From Spirochaetia bacterium (GTDB lineage Bacteria; Spirochaetota; Spirochaetia; Treponematales; Breznakiellaceae), in assembly GCA_025997675.1 (NCBI GenBank), contig BNUX01000051.1:1-20553 (forward strand): a stretch of 20,553 nucleotides of DNA, in the 5' to 3' direction. Below the pieces are notes generated by a model that searched no databases, had not been told where the DNA came from, and was given only the letters and a program-made list of their open reading frames with translations. Below are positions 1 through 7,393 of the stretch, in pieces. Position numbers and translations under genes: made by a program. Every line of letters starts with the position of its first letter. Position 1 is the first letter of the stretch.

Positions 1-126
1 CCCTGCCACTAGTGTTTAGCTCCCTGCCACTAGTGTTTAGCTCCCTGCCACTAGTGTTTAGCTCCCTGCCACTAGTGTTTAGCTCCCTGCCACTAGTGTT
101 TAGCTCCCTGCCACTAGTGTTTAGCT
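1..126. repeat. Perfect 21-bp tandem array, six units
   Basis: Six exact head-to-tail copies of a 21-bp unit that begins CCCTGCCACTAGTG and ends TTTAGCT. The array touches the window edge, so the real copy number is unknown. Each unit carries the 8-bp palindrome CACTAGTG, so six palindromes lie at exactly 21-bp spacing, close to two turns of B-DNA. No variation between units is seen, which suggests recent expansion or homogenisation. The unit has a length divisible by three, but I see no gene that uses it. Confidence 0.97.
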
Positions 127-273
127 CGTATAGAAAATCCTCGTAAATCAAAAAACCCACGGCAATAGAACTGCTGATTGCATTTTTAGAAAAGTGAGAT
201 AAGCAATAATGCCGTGCAGGTATCGGACACGTATTCCCGGTTTTTTCCTATAGCACATTCGCTTCCCGCCCGG

Positions 274-279
274 TATAGT
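274..279 (+). promoter_or_regulatory. -10 element of a probable leaderless promoter
   Basis: TATAGT lies six bases before the ATG at 286, so transcription would start at or next to the start codon. No Shine-Dalgarno is visible before that ATG. A good -35 at the right distance is not evident, so the call rests on the -10 and its geometry, which matches other genes in the window. Confidence 0.5.
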
Positions 280-285
280 TACCCC

Positions 286-1731
286 ATGTCCCTGAACTGG
301 AAGGAAATCAACCTCATCCTCACCGAACTGGATTTGCCCGGCTGCCGGATACAGAAGGTGGTGCAGACTACCTACGACGTGCTGAGCCTGCAGCTCTACG
401 GAAAGGGGGCGGCAAAGAATGTCCTCATTGCTTTGAGCCCCGGGGCTTGCCGCATCCATGAAACCTTCCGGGGCCTTCCCAAAAGCGAGAGGCCCCTGCG
501 GTTTGCGGAGTTTTGCAAGTCCCGGATCGTGAACGGCCGGATTCTGGAGGCGGAACAATTGGCGGATAACCGGATTGTCCGGCTCCTGATCCGGCAGGGG
601 CAGAACCACTTCCGCCTCTACGCCCGGCTCTGGTCCAACGCCGCCAATGTGGTGGTTACCGATGAAACGGGGCTGGTGCTGGACGCCATGCGGCGGCTCC
701 CCAAGCGGGGGGAGGTGACCGGGGGACACTATGAGCCGGAAAAGGTCCTGGGCAAGGGGGACCGTCCGGCCCGGGAGTACGCAATCCGGGAATTTGCCCC
801 GGAAATTGACGCCGCCCTATCCTTTAACGAGAAAATAGACGCCTATTATGCCGAACACGGGGGAGCCCTGTCCCTGGAGGCGCTCCGAACACAGGCCCGG
901 CGGAGTTTTGAGGGGCGTATGGGCCGGCTTGCAGCGTCCCTGGAGCGGCTTAGGGAGAAGGCGGCGGATTTCGGTGCGGCGGAAAAGTTGAAGGAGTACG
1001 GGGACATCATCATGGCGAACCTTTCTTCTATTAAACTGGGGGATTCCTGGCTGGAGGCGGATAATTTCTATACCGGAGAATTGATCCGGATCAAGTTGGA
1101 CCCCCGGAAAAGCCCCAGCGCCCAGGGAGAGGTCTACTATGAACAGTACCGTAAGGCGAAAACCGGCCTTGCGGATGTAGAGGGGGAGATTGCGGCGGGG
1201 GAAAAGGAACTTGAAGCCCTGGAGACTACCCTGGCACGGCTCTTGGAGGAGACCAATCCCCTGGCCCTCCACCGGCTGCTCAAACATGGTGGGGAAAAGT
1301 CCGGGCGCCAGGGCGCCTTGGCCAAGGCCGACAGCAAACGTCCGGGGCTTTCCTTCCGGCGCAAGGACTGGCTCATCATCGTGGGACGGGACGCTGCGGA
1401 AAACGACGAGCTTCTGCGGCGGCATGTTAAGGGGAACGACCTCTGGCTCCACGCCCGGGATTACCCCGGTTCCTACGTGTTTATCAAACAGCGGGCGGGG
1501 AAGACCGTGCCCCTGGACATCCTCCTGGACGCGGGGAACCTGGCCATCTTTTATTCCAAGGGCAGGAACAACGGTGAGGGGGACCTTTTCTATACCCCGG
1601 TCAAGTTTCTTCGGCGGGCGAAGAACGGGCCCAAGGGACTGGTGATTCCGACCCAGGAAAAAAACCTCCATGTGAAGGTGGAGGAGATTCGTTTGAAGGA
1701 ATTGGAAACCTGCCGGATCGAAAAGAAATGA
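286..1731 (+). CDS. NFACT (RqcH/Rqc2/FbpA-like) family protein, shortened
   Basis: 481 aa from the ATG at 286; an upstream in-frame ATG at 214 adds 24 residues unlike the family. Family members bind the 50S subunit and tRNA in ribosome-associated quality control and add C-terminal Ala tails; some were earlier called fibronectin-binding proteins. Residues 1-165 resemble NFACT-N, a coiled-coil-like middle follows (about 205-325), and an NFACT-R domain ends the protein (about 340-470, with DLWLHAR). By my alignment it is about 80-100 aa shorter than typical RqcH, with the loss where the helix-hairpin-helix region should be. The conserved Asp-Arg pair of NFACT-N reads Asn95-Arg96, and the GSH of NFACT-R reads GSY. 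The family call is solid; tailing activity is doubtful. It is followed after 24 bp by an exonuclease gene on the same strand. Confidence 0.85.
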   Translation: MSLNWKEINLILTELDLPGCRIQKVVQTTYDVLSLQLYGKGAAKNVLIALSPGACRIHETFRGLPKSERPLRFAEFCKSRIVNGRILEAEQLADNRIVRLLIRQGQNHFRLYARLWSNAANVVVTDETGLVLDAMRRLPKRGEVTGGHYEPEKVLGKGDRPAREYAIREFAPEIDAALSFNEKIDAYYAEHGGALSLEALRTQARRSFEGRMGRLAASLERLREKAADFGAAEKLKEYGDIIMANLSSIKLGDSWLEADNFYTGELIRIKLDPRKSPSAQGEVYYEQYRKAKTGLADVEGEIAAGEKELEALETTLARLLEETNPLALHRLLKHGGEKSGRQGALAKADSKRPGLSFRRKDWLIIVGRDAAENDELLRRHVKGNDLWLHARDYPGSYVFIKQRAGKTVPLDILLDAGNLAIFYSKGRNNGEGDLFYTPVKFLRRAKNGPKGLVIPTQEKNLHVKVEEIRLKELETCRIEKK

Positions 1732-1755
1732 TGCAGGCAGCAGAGAAGGAGAACA

Positions 1756-2313
1756 ATGAATTTTATAGCCATAGATTTTGAAACCGCAAAGTATTCCCGT
1801 GAGAGCGCCTGTGCCATTGGGCTGGTAAAGTTCCGGGACGGGAAGACCCTGGATAGCTTCTATTCCCTGATACGTCCGCCCATTCTCTACATCCGCCCGG
1901 ACTTTACGGATATCCACGGCATTACCGTTGATGATGTGGTGGATGCCCCCACCTTCGAGGACCTTTGGGAAACCGATCTCCTGCCCTTTATTGGTGATAT
2001 GCCCCTGGCGGCCCACAACGCCTCTTTCGACATGGGGATATTAAAGGCCGTATTAGAATGGTATGACCTGCCGGTCCCCCGGCTACATTATTTTTGTACC
2101 CTGATGCTGTCCAGAAATGTCTGGCCCCGCCTTAAATCCCACAGTCTTCCTAACCTTGGAGCCCACTTCGGCATCGTGTACGAAGCCCACGATGCCCTGG
2201 ACGACGCCCGCACTTGCGGGGATATTGCCTGCCTTGCGGCGCAGGAAACCGGCAGCGCTACTTTGAAGGAGCTGCTCCATGCCGCACGGGTAGGGATGAA
2301 GTCTCTTGCGTAG
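1756..2313 (+). CDS. DnaQ-like 3'-5' exonuclease (DEDDh family)
   Basis: 185 aa. All five DEDDh positions are present: D7 and E9 in the AIDFET motif, D92 in AHNASFDMG, and H145 with D150 in HDALDDAR. This is a stand-alone exonuclease domain of the DNA polymerase III epsilon type; proofreading, repair or RNA trimming cannot be told apart from the sequence. AAGGAG sits just upstream of the ATG at 1756, fixing the start. It lies 24 bp after the NFACT gene, so probably shares its transcript, and its stop is only 5 bp from the convergent stop of aspS. Confidence 0.88.
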   Translation: MNFIAIDFETAKYSRESACAIGLVKFRDGKTLDSFYSLIRPPILYIRPDFTDIHGITVDDVVDAPTFEDLWETDLLPFIGDMPLAAHNASFDMGILKAVLEWYDLPVPRLHYFCTLMLSRNVWPRLKSHSLPNLGAHFGIVYEAHDALDDARTCGDIACLAAQETGSATLKELLHAARVGMKSLA

Positions 2314-2323
2314 TTTTACTACG
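2309..2323. terminator. Inverted repeat spanning two convergent stop codons
   Basis: CGTAGT-TTT-ACTACG is a perfect 6-bp inverted repeat covering the stop of the exonuclease gene and the stop of aspS. It is a hairpin in either transcript, but it has no T-run on either side, so it may be only a weak bidirectional end signal. Confidence 0.35.
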
Positions 2324-3629
2324 GGGTGACCCGCTTCCGGTCCCGGGGGAACAAACTCGCTTCCTTCACGTTGGCCAGTCCCAGCAGTTTCTGGGTGAGC
2401 CGCTCGCAGCCGATGGCAAACCCGCCGTGGGGGGGGCAGCCGTATTTTAAAAGCGCCAGATAGTTCTCCATATCTTCCGGCTTGAGGCCGAACCGGGGGA
2501 GCACTTCCAGGAAGGCGTTGTAGTCGTGCTGGCGTTTCCCCCCGGTGGTAATCTCCAGACCCCGGAAGAGGCAGTCGAAGCTCATGGTCGAGGTGGCTTT
2601 GCCGTCACCCAAGTCCAGGGGGTAGGTGTAGAAGGGCCGGTGCCGCCGGGGGAACTGGTTTACAAAGATTAGCTCGATACCATGTTCCCGGCCCGCCCAG
2701 GTGCAGAGGAACCGTTCCGCCTCGGGGTTGATGTCGAAGATTTTGCCGCCTCCGCCTTTACTTTTAGCCGCCTCAGTGGTGGCGATGGTCATGGCCTCGC
2801 CGTAGGGAACCGTGGGGGCCTTGGCTGCCAGGGCGGGGTCGGGGACGGTGGAACCCCAGGCGGCCACATCGGCACTGTTTTTGCGGATCACTTCCTCAAA
2901 GATATGGGCCAGGAGCCCCTTTTCCAGTTCGATAAGGTCCTTTTCGGATTCGATAAACCCCATCTCCACATCCAGGGAAACGTATTCGTTCAGGTGCCGG
3001 GGGGTGTCGTGTTTCTCCGCCCGGTAGGCCGGGGCAATTTCGAAGACCCGTTCCAGGCCGCTGGCAACCATAGTTTCCTTGTAATACTGGGGGGACTGGG
3101 CCAGGCAGACCTTACGGTCAAAGTATTCCACCTCAAACAAGTCGGTACCCCCTTCGGTGCCCCCCGCTACAAGCTTGCTTGTTTTTACTTCCGTAAAGTC
3201 CTGTCCCCGCAGATATGCAGCAAAGGCTTCGATGATGGTGGCCTGGACTTTGAAGATAGAGCGGATTTTCGGGTTCCGCAGGGAAAGGGTACGGTTGTCC
3301 AGGATGGATTCCAGCCCGGTTTTGGTCACATCGGCGTTCACCTGGTAGGGGAGGTCCGGGGCGGCCCGGCTGATGACTTCCAGGGAATTCACCCGGAGTT
3401 CCGCGCCGCCGGGGGCCTTTTCATTTGGCGCAGGCGTGCCCCTGGCGGTGATTACCGATTCCAGGGTCAGGTCGGGTTTTTCTTCCAGGACCAACTGCAA
3501 GAGCCCGGACCGGTCCCGGAGTATCACGAAGGTGATACCACCCAGTTCCCGGATACGGTGTACCCAGCCGGAGACTTCTGCGGGTCCGGTTGCTTTACCT
3601 TCCAGTATATCTTTTGCTAATACGCGCAT
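2319..3629 (-). CDS. aspS: Archaeal-type aspartyl-tRNA synthetase, probably non-discriminating (Asp/Asn)
   Basis: 436 aa, the length of archaeal-type AspRS rather than the roughly 590 aa bacterial type. An OB-fold anticodon domain (about 1-100) precedes a class II catalytic domain ending in the motif 3 region GGFAIGCERLTQKLLGL and the C-terminal FPRDRKRVTP. Aligned by eye to Thermococcus kodakarensis AspRS, Trp26 is replaced by H24 (GWVH) and Lys85 by P73 (NEKAPGG). His and Pro at these places are known marks of enzymes that charge both tRNA(Asp) and tRNA(Asn). It is the last gene of the gatC-gatA-gatB operon, 12 bp after gatB, with GGAGG before the ATG. It would make Asp-tRNA(Asn), which GatCAB converts to Asn-tRNA(Asn). 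Confidence 0.95.
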   Translation of the reverse strand: MRVLAKDILEGKATGPAEVSGWVHRIRELGGITFVILRDRSGLLQLVLEEKPDLTLESVITARGTPAPNEKAPGGAELRVNSLEVISRAAPDLPYQVNADVTKTGLESILDNRTLSLRNPKIRSIFKVQATIIEAFAAYLRGQDFTEVKTSKLVAGGTEGGTDLFEVEYFDRKVCLAQSPQYYKETMVASGLERVFEIAPAYRAEKHDTPRHLNEYVSLDVEMGFIESEKDLIELEKGLLAHIFEEVIRKNSADVAAWGSTVPDPALAAKAPTVPYGEAMTIATTEAAKSKGGGGKIFDINPEAERFLCTWAGREHGIELIFVNQFPRRHRPFYTYPLDLGDGKATSTMSFDCLFRGLEITTGGKRQHDYNAFLEVLPRFGLKPEDMENYLALLKYGCPPHGGFAIGCERLTQKLLGLANVKEASLFPRDRKRVTP

Positions 3630-3641
3630 GGTTCCTCCACA

Positions 3642-5123
3642 TTATCCTTTCTGTAGCAACGCTCTAATCTGCTCCCCAACAACCTTCGGGTCCGCCCGTC
3701 CCCCGGTGGCCGCCAGCACCTTGCCTACAAGATATGCAGTAAGGGTGCTTACCCGCTTGGCGTTGCCCTGGGCTGCGGCGTCACGCGCCTCCGCGAGGGA
3801 CGCGGCCTCGCTGCCGGACACCGCGTGTACTACTTCTGCAATCTGCGCCGGATTGGATATCTGCTCCCACCCCCGTTCCCTAACGATGGCCTCCGGGTCC
3901 TTGTCCTCGGCGAGGACCGCCTCCATGGTCTGCTTGCCGTTTTTGCCGGAAACCGCGCCCTTGGCGATCAGGGCCAGTAGTGATGCTAAACGTTGCGGGG
4001 TCAGTTTGAAAGCGCCGAGTTCCGCAGGGGATATGCCGTCCCGGTAGAGTATGTGCTTGATGTCCGTGAGGAGCCAGTTGGCAACCCGGCCCGCAGCATC
4101 CCTGTGTTCCAGCCCTTGGGCCGCCGCATCCCTGACCGCAGCCTCGTAGTAATCGGCCTGGGCTTTTTCTTCGCAGATAAGGTCCGCCTGCTCTTCGGTC
4201 AGGCCGTAGTCCGCCATGAGGCGCTTGACCCGCCCCAGGGGAAGTTCCACCAGGGCATCATCCACCGACTTTAGAAATGCTGCGTCAGGGCTAAAGACCG
4301 GGAGGTCCGGCTCGGGGAAGTAGCGGTAGTCCTGGGCGTTTTCCTTGGTCCGCATAGGGGCGGTCTCGTCCCGGTTCTCGTTCCAGAGCCGGGTTTCCTG
4401 GACCACGGTTTTCCCCTGATCCAGCAATTCACCCTGGCGTTGTATTTCGTAGTTCAGCCCCAGCTTTACAAACCGGGATGAATTGAGGTTCTTGATTTCC
4501 ACCTTCCGGCCCAGCCCCTTACCGCTTAGGTTGATAGAAACGTTGGCGTCCGCCCGGAGGCTGCCCTCTTCCATGTTACCGTCGCAGACCCCCAGATAGC
4601 GGACGGTGCGGCGCAGCTGCTGGATAAAAAGCTCCGCCTCCTCCCCGGTTTCCATGTCCGGCTCGGTGACAATCTCCAGGAGGGATACCCCGGCCCGGTT
4701 ATAGTCCAGGAGGGACGCCGTTCCGGTGTGGATCATCTTCCCCGCGTCCTCCTCAAGGTGACATTCCTTGATCCGTATCTTTTTCCTAATCCCCTTCCCT
4801 TCAAGTTCCACCCAGCCCTCCTGTCCCAGTGGGGAGGCGAACTGGGATATCTGATAGTTCTTCGTCATGTCCGGGTAGAAATACTGTTTCCGCTCAAACC
4901 AGGTTTTTTCCGGGATACGGCAGTGGAGGGATTTGGCCACCATGCAGCCCATACGCATGGCCTCAATGTTGAGCGCAGGCAGGACGCCGGGGTAACCCAG
5001 GCAGACCGGGCACACGTTGGTGTTGGGCTCGTCCCCAAAGGCGGAACGGCAGCTACAAAAGACCTTGGTCCTGGTCAACAGGTGGATGTGGACCTCAAGG
5101 CCGATGAAGGACTGGTACTTCAT
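3642..5123 (-). CDS. gatB: Asp/Glu-tRNA amidotransferase subunit B
   Basis: 493 aa. GatB binds the mischarged tRNA, phosphorylates the Asp or Glu side chain and receives ammonia from GatA. The N-terminal FIGLEVHIHLLT motif and the zinc-type cysteine pairs C23/C25 and C38/C41 are present, and a YqeY-like tail domain ends the protein. The open frame extends upstream to 5267, but that part only shadows gatA. The ATG at 5123 has GGAG at proper spacing and matches the family N-terminus. Its start overlaps the gatA stop by 4 bp (ATGA), implying translational coupling. Confidence 0.96.
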   Translation of the reverse strand: MKYQSFIGLEVHIHLLTRTKVFCSCRSAFGDEPNTNVCPVCLGYPGVLPALNIEAMRMGCMVAKSLHCRIPEKTWFERKQYFYPDMTKNYQISQFASPLGQEGWVELEGKGIRKKIRIKECHLEEDAGKMIHTGTASLLDYNRAGVSLLEIVTEPDMETGEEAELFIQQLRRTVRYLGVCDGNMEEGSLRADANVSINLSGKGLGRKVEIKNLNSSRFVKLGLNYEIQRQGELLDQGKTVVQETRLWNENRDETAPMRTKENAQDYRYFPEPDLPVFSPDAAFLKSVDDALVELPLGRVKRLMADYGLTEEQADLICEEKAQADYYEAAVRDAAAQGLEHRDAAGRVANWLLTDIKHILYRDGISPAELGAFKLTPQRLASLLALIAKGAVSGKNGKQTMEAVLAEDKDPEAIVRERGWEQISNPAQIAEVVHAVSGSEAASLAEARDAAAQGNAKRVSTLTAYLVGKVLAATGGRADPKVVGEQIRALLQKG

Positions 5124-6622
5124 GATTGGCTCCAGAATGGTTTGTACCCCTCGGGATGGGGGAAGGGGTGGGCGGCTTCGTAGGCGTCGACGATATCCAG
5201 GAGGGTCCCCTCGGCAAAGGCCCGTCCTATAAGCTGGACCCCCACAGGAAGGCCACCCTCGACACAAACCGGAAAAGCCAGTGCGGGGAGCCCCGCCAGG
5301 TTGGCGCAGCAGGTGTAGAGGTCCGCCGCCTTCTGGGCAAAGGGTGAAAGAGAAAGGTTCCCGCGGTCAAAGGCCCTGGTGGGGAACACCGGGAGAAGGA
5401 TGGCGTCGCAGTGATGCGGTGCACCATTTGGGGATTGGGGGGAGGTGTAGTCTGAGGAGCCCAGGTAGGCTTCAAAGTTCCGCCGTATCCCCGCCCGGAT
5501 TCTTTGGGCCCGGAGGTAGTACCGATCCTGGAAACCCGAGCGCAGCACAAAGGTCCCCAACAGTATCCTGAGTTTTACCTCCGGTCCAAAACCCGCGTCC
5601 CGGGCCTTATCGATCAGGTCGTCGGGGTTTTCCGCCCAATCCGGCCGCTGCCCGTAGCGGATGCTGTCGAAACGAGCCAGGTTGGCGCTGGCCTCGGCGG
5701 TAGCGATAGTGTAGTAGGCGGGAACCCCGTACTTGAGGCTGGGGATTTCGATGTCCACCAGGGTATGTCCCAAAGCCTTCAGCCGGCTCTTTGCCAGCTC
5801 GAAGCCCCGGGCGACCTCGTCCTCCAGCACCGCAGCTTGGGCGGCTGCCTTGGCAGCTTGTGTTTTGAGGGCCGCTTCCTCATCGGCTGCCGTTGCAATT
5901 TCTGATGAGATTGCTTTCGCGATGGCCTCCGGGGACAGGACCCCAATAGTCCGGGGCGTGTTCTTGTCATGTGCTTCTATATACAAGGCAGGCGCTCCGG
6001 CGGGGGCGTCCCGGGAAGTCTGGTCCAGGGGGTCCCCCCCGCGGATGGCGGCAAAAACATCCCGGCAGCGTTTGGTGGTGTCCGCCAGGATTCCTATAGC
6101 TTCCAGGCTTGAGGCATAGGCCACCAGGCCGAACCGGGACACCGCGCCGTAGGTAGGTTTGAGCCCCACTACCCCGCAGAAAGCGGCGGGCTGGCGGACG
6201 GAACCCCCTGTGTCGGAACCCAGGGCGTAGGGAACCAGCCCGGCGGCCACTGCGGCGGCGGACCCCCCGGAGGAGCCCCCGGACACCCGGCTCTGGTCCC
6301 AGGGGTTGTTTGTCCGCTTGATGGCGGAATTGTCCGTGGAGGAACCCATACCGAATTCGTCCATGTTGGTCTTGCCGATAACAGCCCCCCCAAGCGCTTC
6401 CAACTTTTGCACCACCGTGGCGGTATAGGGGGACTTCATGTGTTCCAGGAGCTTGGAGCCGCAGCTTAGGGAAAGGCCCTTTACGGCGATATTATCCTTC
6501 ACGGCAAAGGGAAGTGCAACACCGGCACCAGACGGCAGATCCGCAAACTCGATAAAGGCGCCGATTTTTTCTTCCCAAGCGTTGAAATAAGGTAAATAGC
6601 CTTCCGGCAATGATGCTGTCAT
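5120..6622 (-). CDS. gatA: Asp/Glu-tRNA amidotransferase subunit A
   Basis: 500 aa, amidase-signature family. It hydrolyses glutamine and passes ammonia to GatB. The catalytic Lys-cisSer-Ser set is intact as K42 (AVKDN), S117 (SGGSSGG) and S141 (GSDTGGSVRQ), with the same 75 and 24 residue spacing as in Staphylococcus aureus GatA. An Ala/Glu-rich stretch at about 235-265 looks like a small lineage insertion before the ARGFELAKSRLKALG segment. GGAGGA precedes the ATG at 6622. It lies 17 bp after gatC and overlaps gatB by 4 bp. Confidence 0.97.
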   Translation of the reverse strand: MTASLPEGYLPYFNAWEEKIGAFIEFADLPSGAGVALPFAVKDNIAVKGLSLSCGSKLLEHMKSPYTATVVQKLEALGGAVIGKTNMDEFGMGSSTDNSAIKRTNNPWDQSRVSGGSSGGSAAAVAAGLVPYALGSDTGGSVRQPAAFCGVVGLKPTYGAVSRFGLVAYASSLEAIGILADTTKRCRDVFAAIRGGDPLDQTSRDAPAGAPALYIEAHDKNTPRTIGVLSPEAIAKAISSEIATAADEEAALKTQAAKAAAQAAVLEDEVARGFELAKSRLKALGHTLVDIEIPSLKYGVPAYYTIATAEASANLARFDSIRYGQRPDWAENPDDLIDKARDAGFGPEVKLRILLGTFVLRSGFQDRYYLRAQRIRAGIRRNFEAYLGSSDYTSPQSPNGAPHHCDAILLPVFPTRAFDRGNLSLSPFAQKAADLYTCCANLAGLPALAFPVCVEGGLPVGVQLIGRAFAEGTLLDIVDAYEAAHPFPHPEGYKPFWSQS

Positions 6623-6639
6623 GTATTCCTCCGAAGGAG

Positions 6640-6948
6640 CTATAGAACGTTAGGAACCACGATAAAGCGGCCATCCCGATCACCCGCATTATTCAGCAAG
6701 TTATCGTTCAAACCGTTGGAACTGGGATTATCGGACCGGAAATGATCCGAGGAGACCGTTGGGGAGGCTGCGGTGAATGCGTCCGCTAAAGCGGCTTCCG
6801 GAAAGGCCTCGCTGTCCTTGTCCGCCGCCTGCATGGCCGCAAAGAAGCCGAGCATCTGCTCAAAGGCGGGAAACGCCGCAGCAAGCTCTTTTTCGCCCAT
6901 ATTGAGATGGGCAAGCTGGGCGGTTACCTGTAAATCTTCGATATTCAT
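6640..6948 (-). CDS. gatC: Asp/Glu-tRNA amidotransferase subunit C
   Basis: 102 aa from the ATG at 6948 (MNIEDLQVTAQLAHL), the usual GatC start; a GTG at 6996 would add 16 residues unlike the family. GatC is the small belt subunit that holds GatA and GatB together. The typical helical N-terminal half is clear and the C-terminus is variable. No Shine-Dalgarno is seen before the ATG. A TTGACA lies on this strand at 6979-6984, and a poor -10 (TCAAGC) 17 bp later would place the transcript start at the ATG, so the operon may be leaderless; this is only suggestive. Confidence 0.9.
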   Translation of the reverse strand: MNIEDLQVTAQLAHLNMGEKELAAAFPAFEQMLGFFAAMQAADKDSEAFPEAALADAFTAASPTVSSDHFRSDNPSSNGLNDNLLNNAGDRDGRFIVVPNVL

Positions 6949-6992
6949 AGGCCCAGCTTGACATGACAGGGTGTTTTGTGTCAAGGTCCGGA

Positions 6993-7289
6993 TCACCCCC
7001 AGCGTTTCGCTCCCTGAGTGGCGCCCTTATTATTATATGTATCATTTGGTAAACCCACCATAAAAGATACTCTTGATGTAATTTTGTATTTTGACAGATT
7101 GTTTAGGTTCGACAAATAGTTTAGTGTATAAGCTTTTCCAAGCCATCCAAGATTATCAGGGTTATATGATTCTATACCAATAGAACACATTTCACAGCCT
7201 GATTCTTTTAATCGTTTGCATATATCTTCTGACAGATTTTCTATATAACGATTATAACAAATCGGACAATTTAAATTACAACGCCGCAC
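6993..7289 (-). pseudogene. Radical SAM gene fragment, truncated at both ends
   Basis: A 98-codon open frame from a GTG at 7289. It carries CxxxCxxC (CNLNCPIC) followed by SIGIES and VGLPNDTYN, which match the start and middle of radical SAM domains, including B12-binding types. Nothing of the domain before the cysteine motif is present, and after about 7029 the frame runs into GC-rich sequence unrelated to the family. The coding part is clearly AT-rich beside genes that are GC-rich. The direct repeat CCCTGAGT brackets it at 7012-7019 and 7290-7297. I read it as a relic of a transferred gene; a short expressed protein is less likely. Confidence 0.65.
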
Positions 7290-7357
7290 CCCTGAGTATT
7301 TTTACAACTGTCTCGAACGGCAGTACGTCTAAAAAATAATTTTTTCATTTATTAGGC

Positions 7358-7385
7358 TTTACAAGTATACACTATATTGTATAAT
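7358..7385 (+). promoter_or_regulatory. Strong sigma-70 promoter, leaderless geometry
   Basis: TTTACA at 7358-7363 and TATAAT at 7380-7385 are 16 bp apart. The -10 ends 8 nt before the ATG at 7394, leaving at most a couple of untranslated bases and no Shine-Dalgarno. An A/T-rich block at 7331-7350 lies where an UP element would be. Confidence 0.75.
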
Positions 7386-7393
7386 CAGTCAAT

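Noticed and set aside
817..2016. 399-aa minus-strand open frame
   Set aside because: It lies opposite the NFACT and exonuclease genes, which have clear domains; the antisense frame is open only because of GC-rich codon use.
2682..3620. 312-aa plus-strand open frame
   Set aside because: Antisense to aspS, with Gly/Phe/Val-rich composition and no domain; a shadow of a well-supported gene.
5124..5267. N-terminal extension of GatB
   Set aside because: It overlaps gatA out of frame and is unlike GatB; the ATG at 5123 has a ribosome site and the family start.
7332..7346. AAAAAATAATTTTTT as a terminator
   Set aside because: It is A/T only with no GC stem, and it sits just upstream of a promoter, so an UP-like element is more likely.
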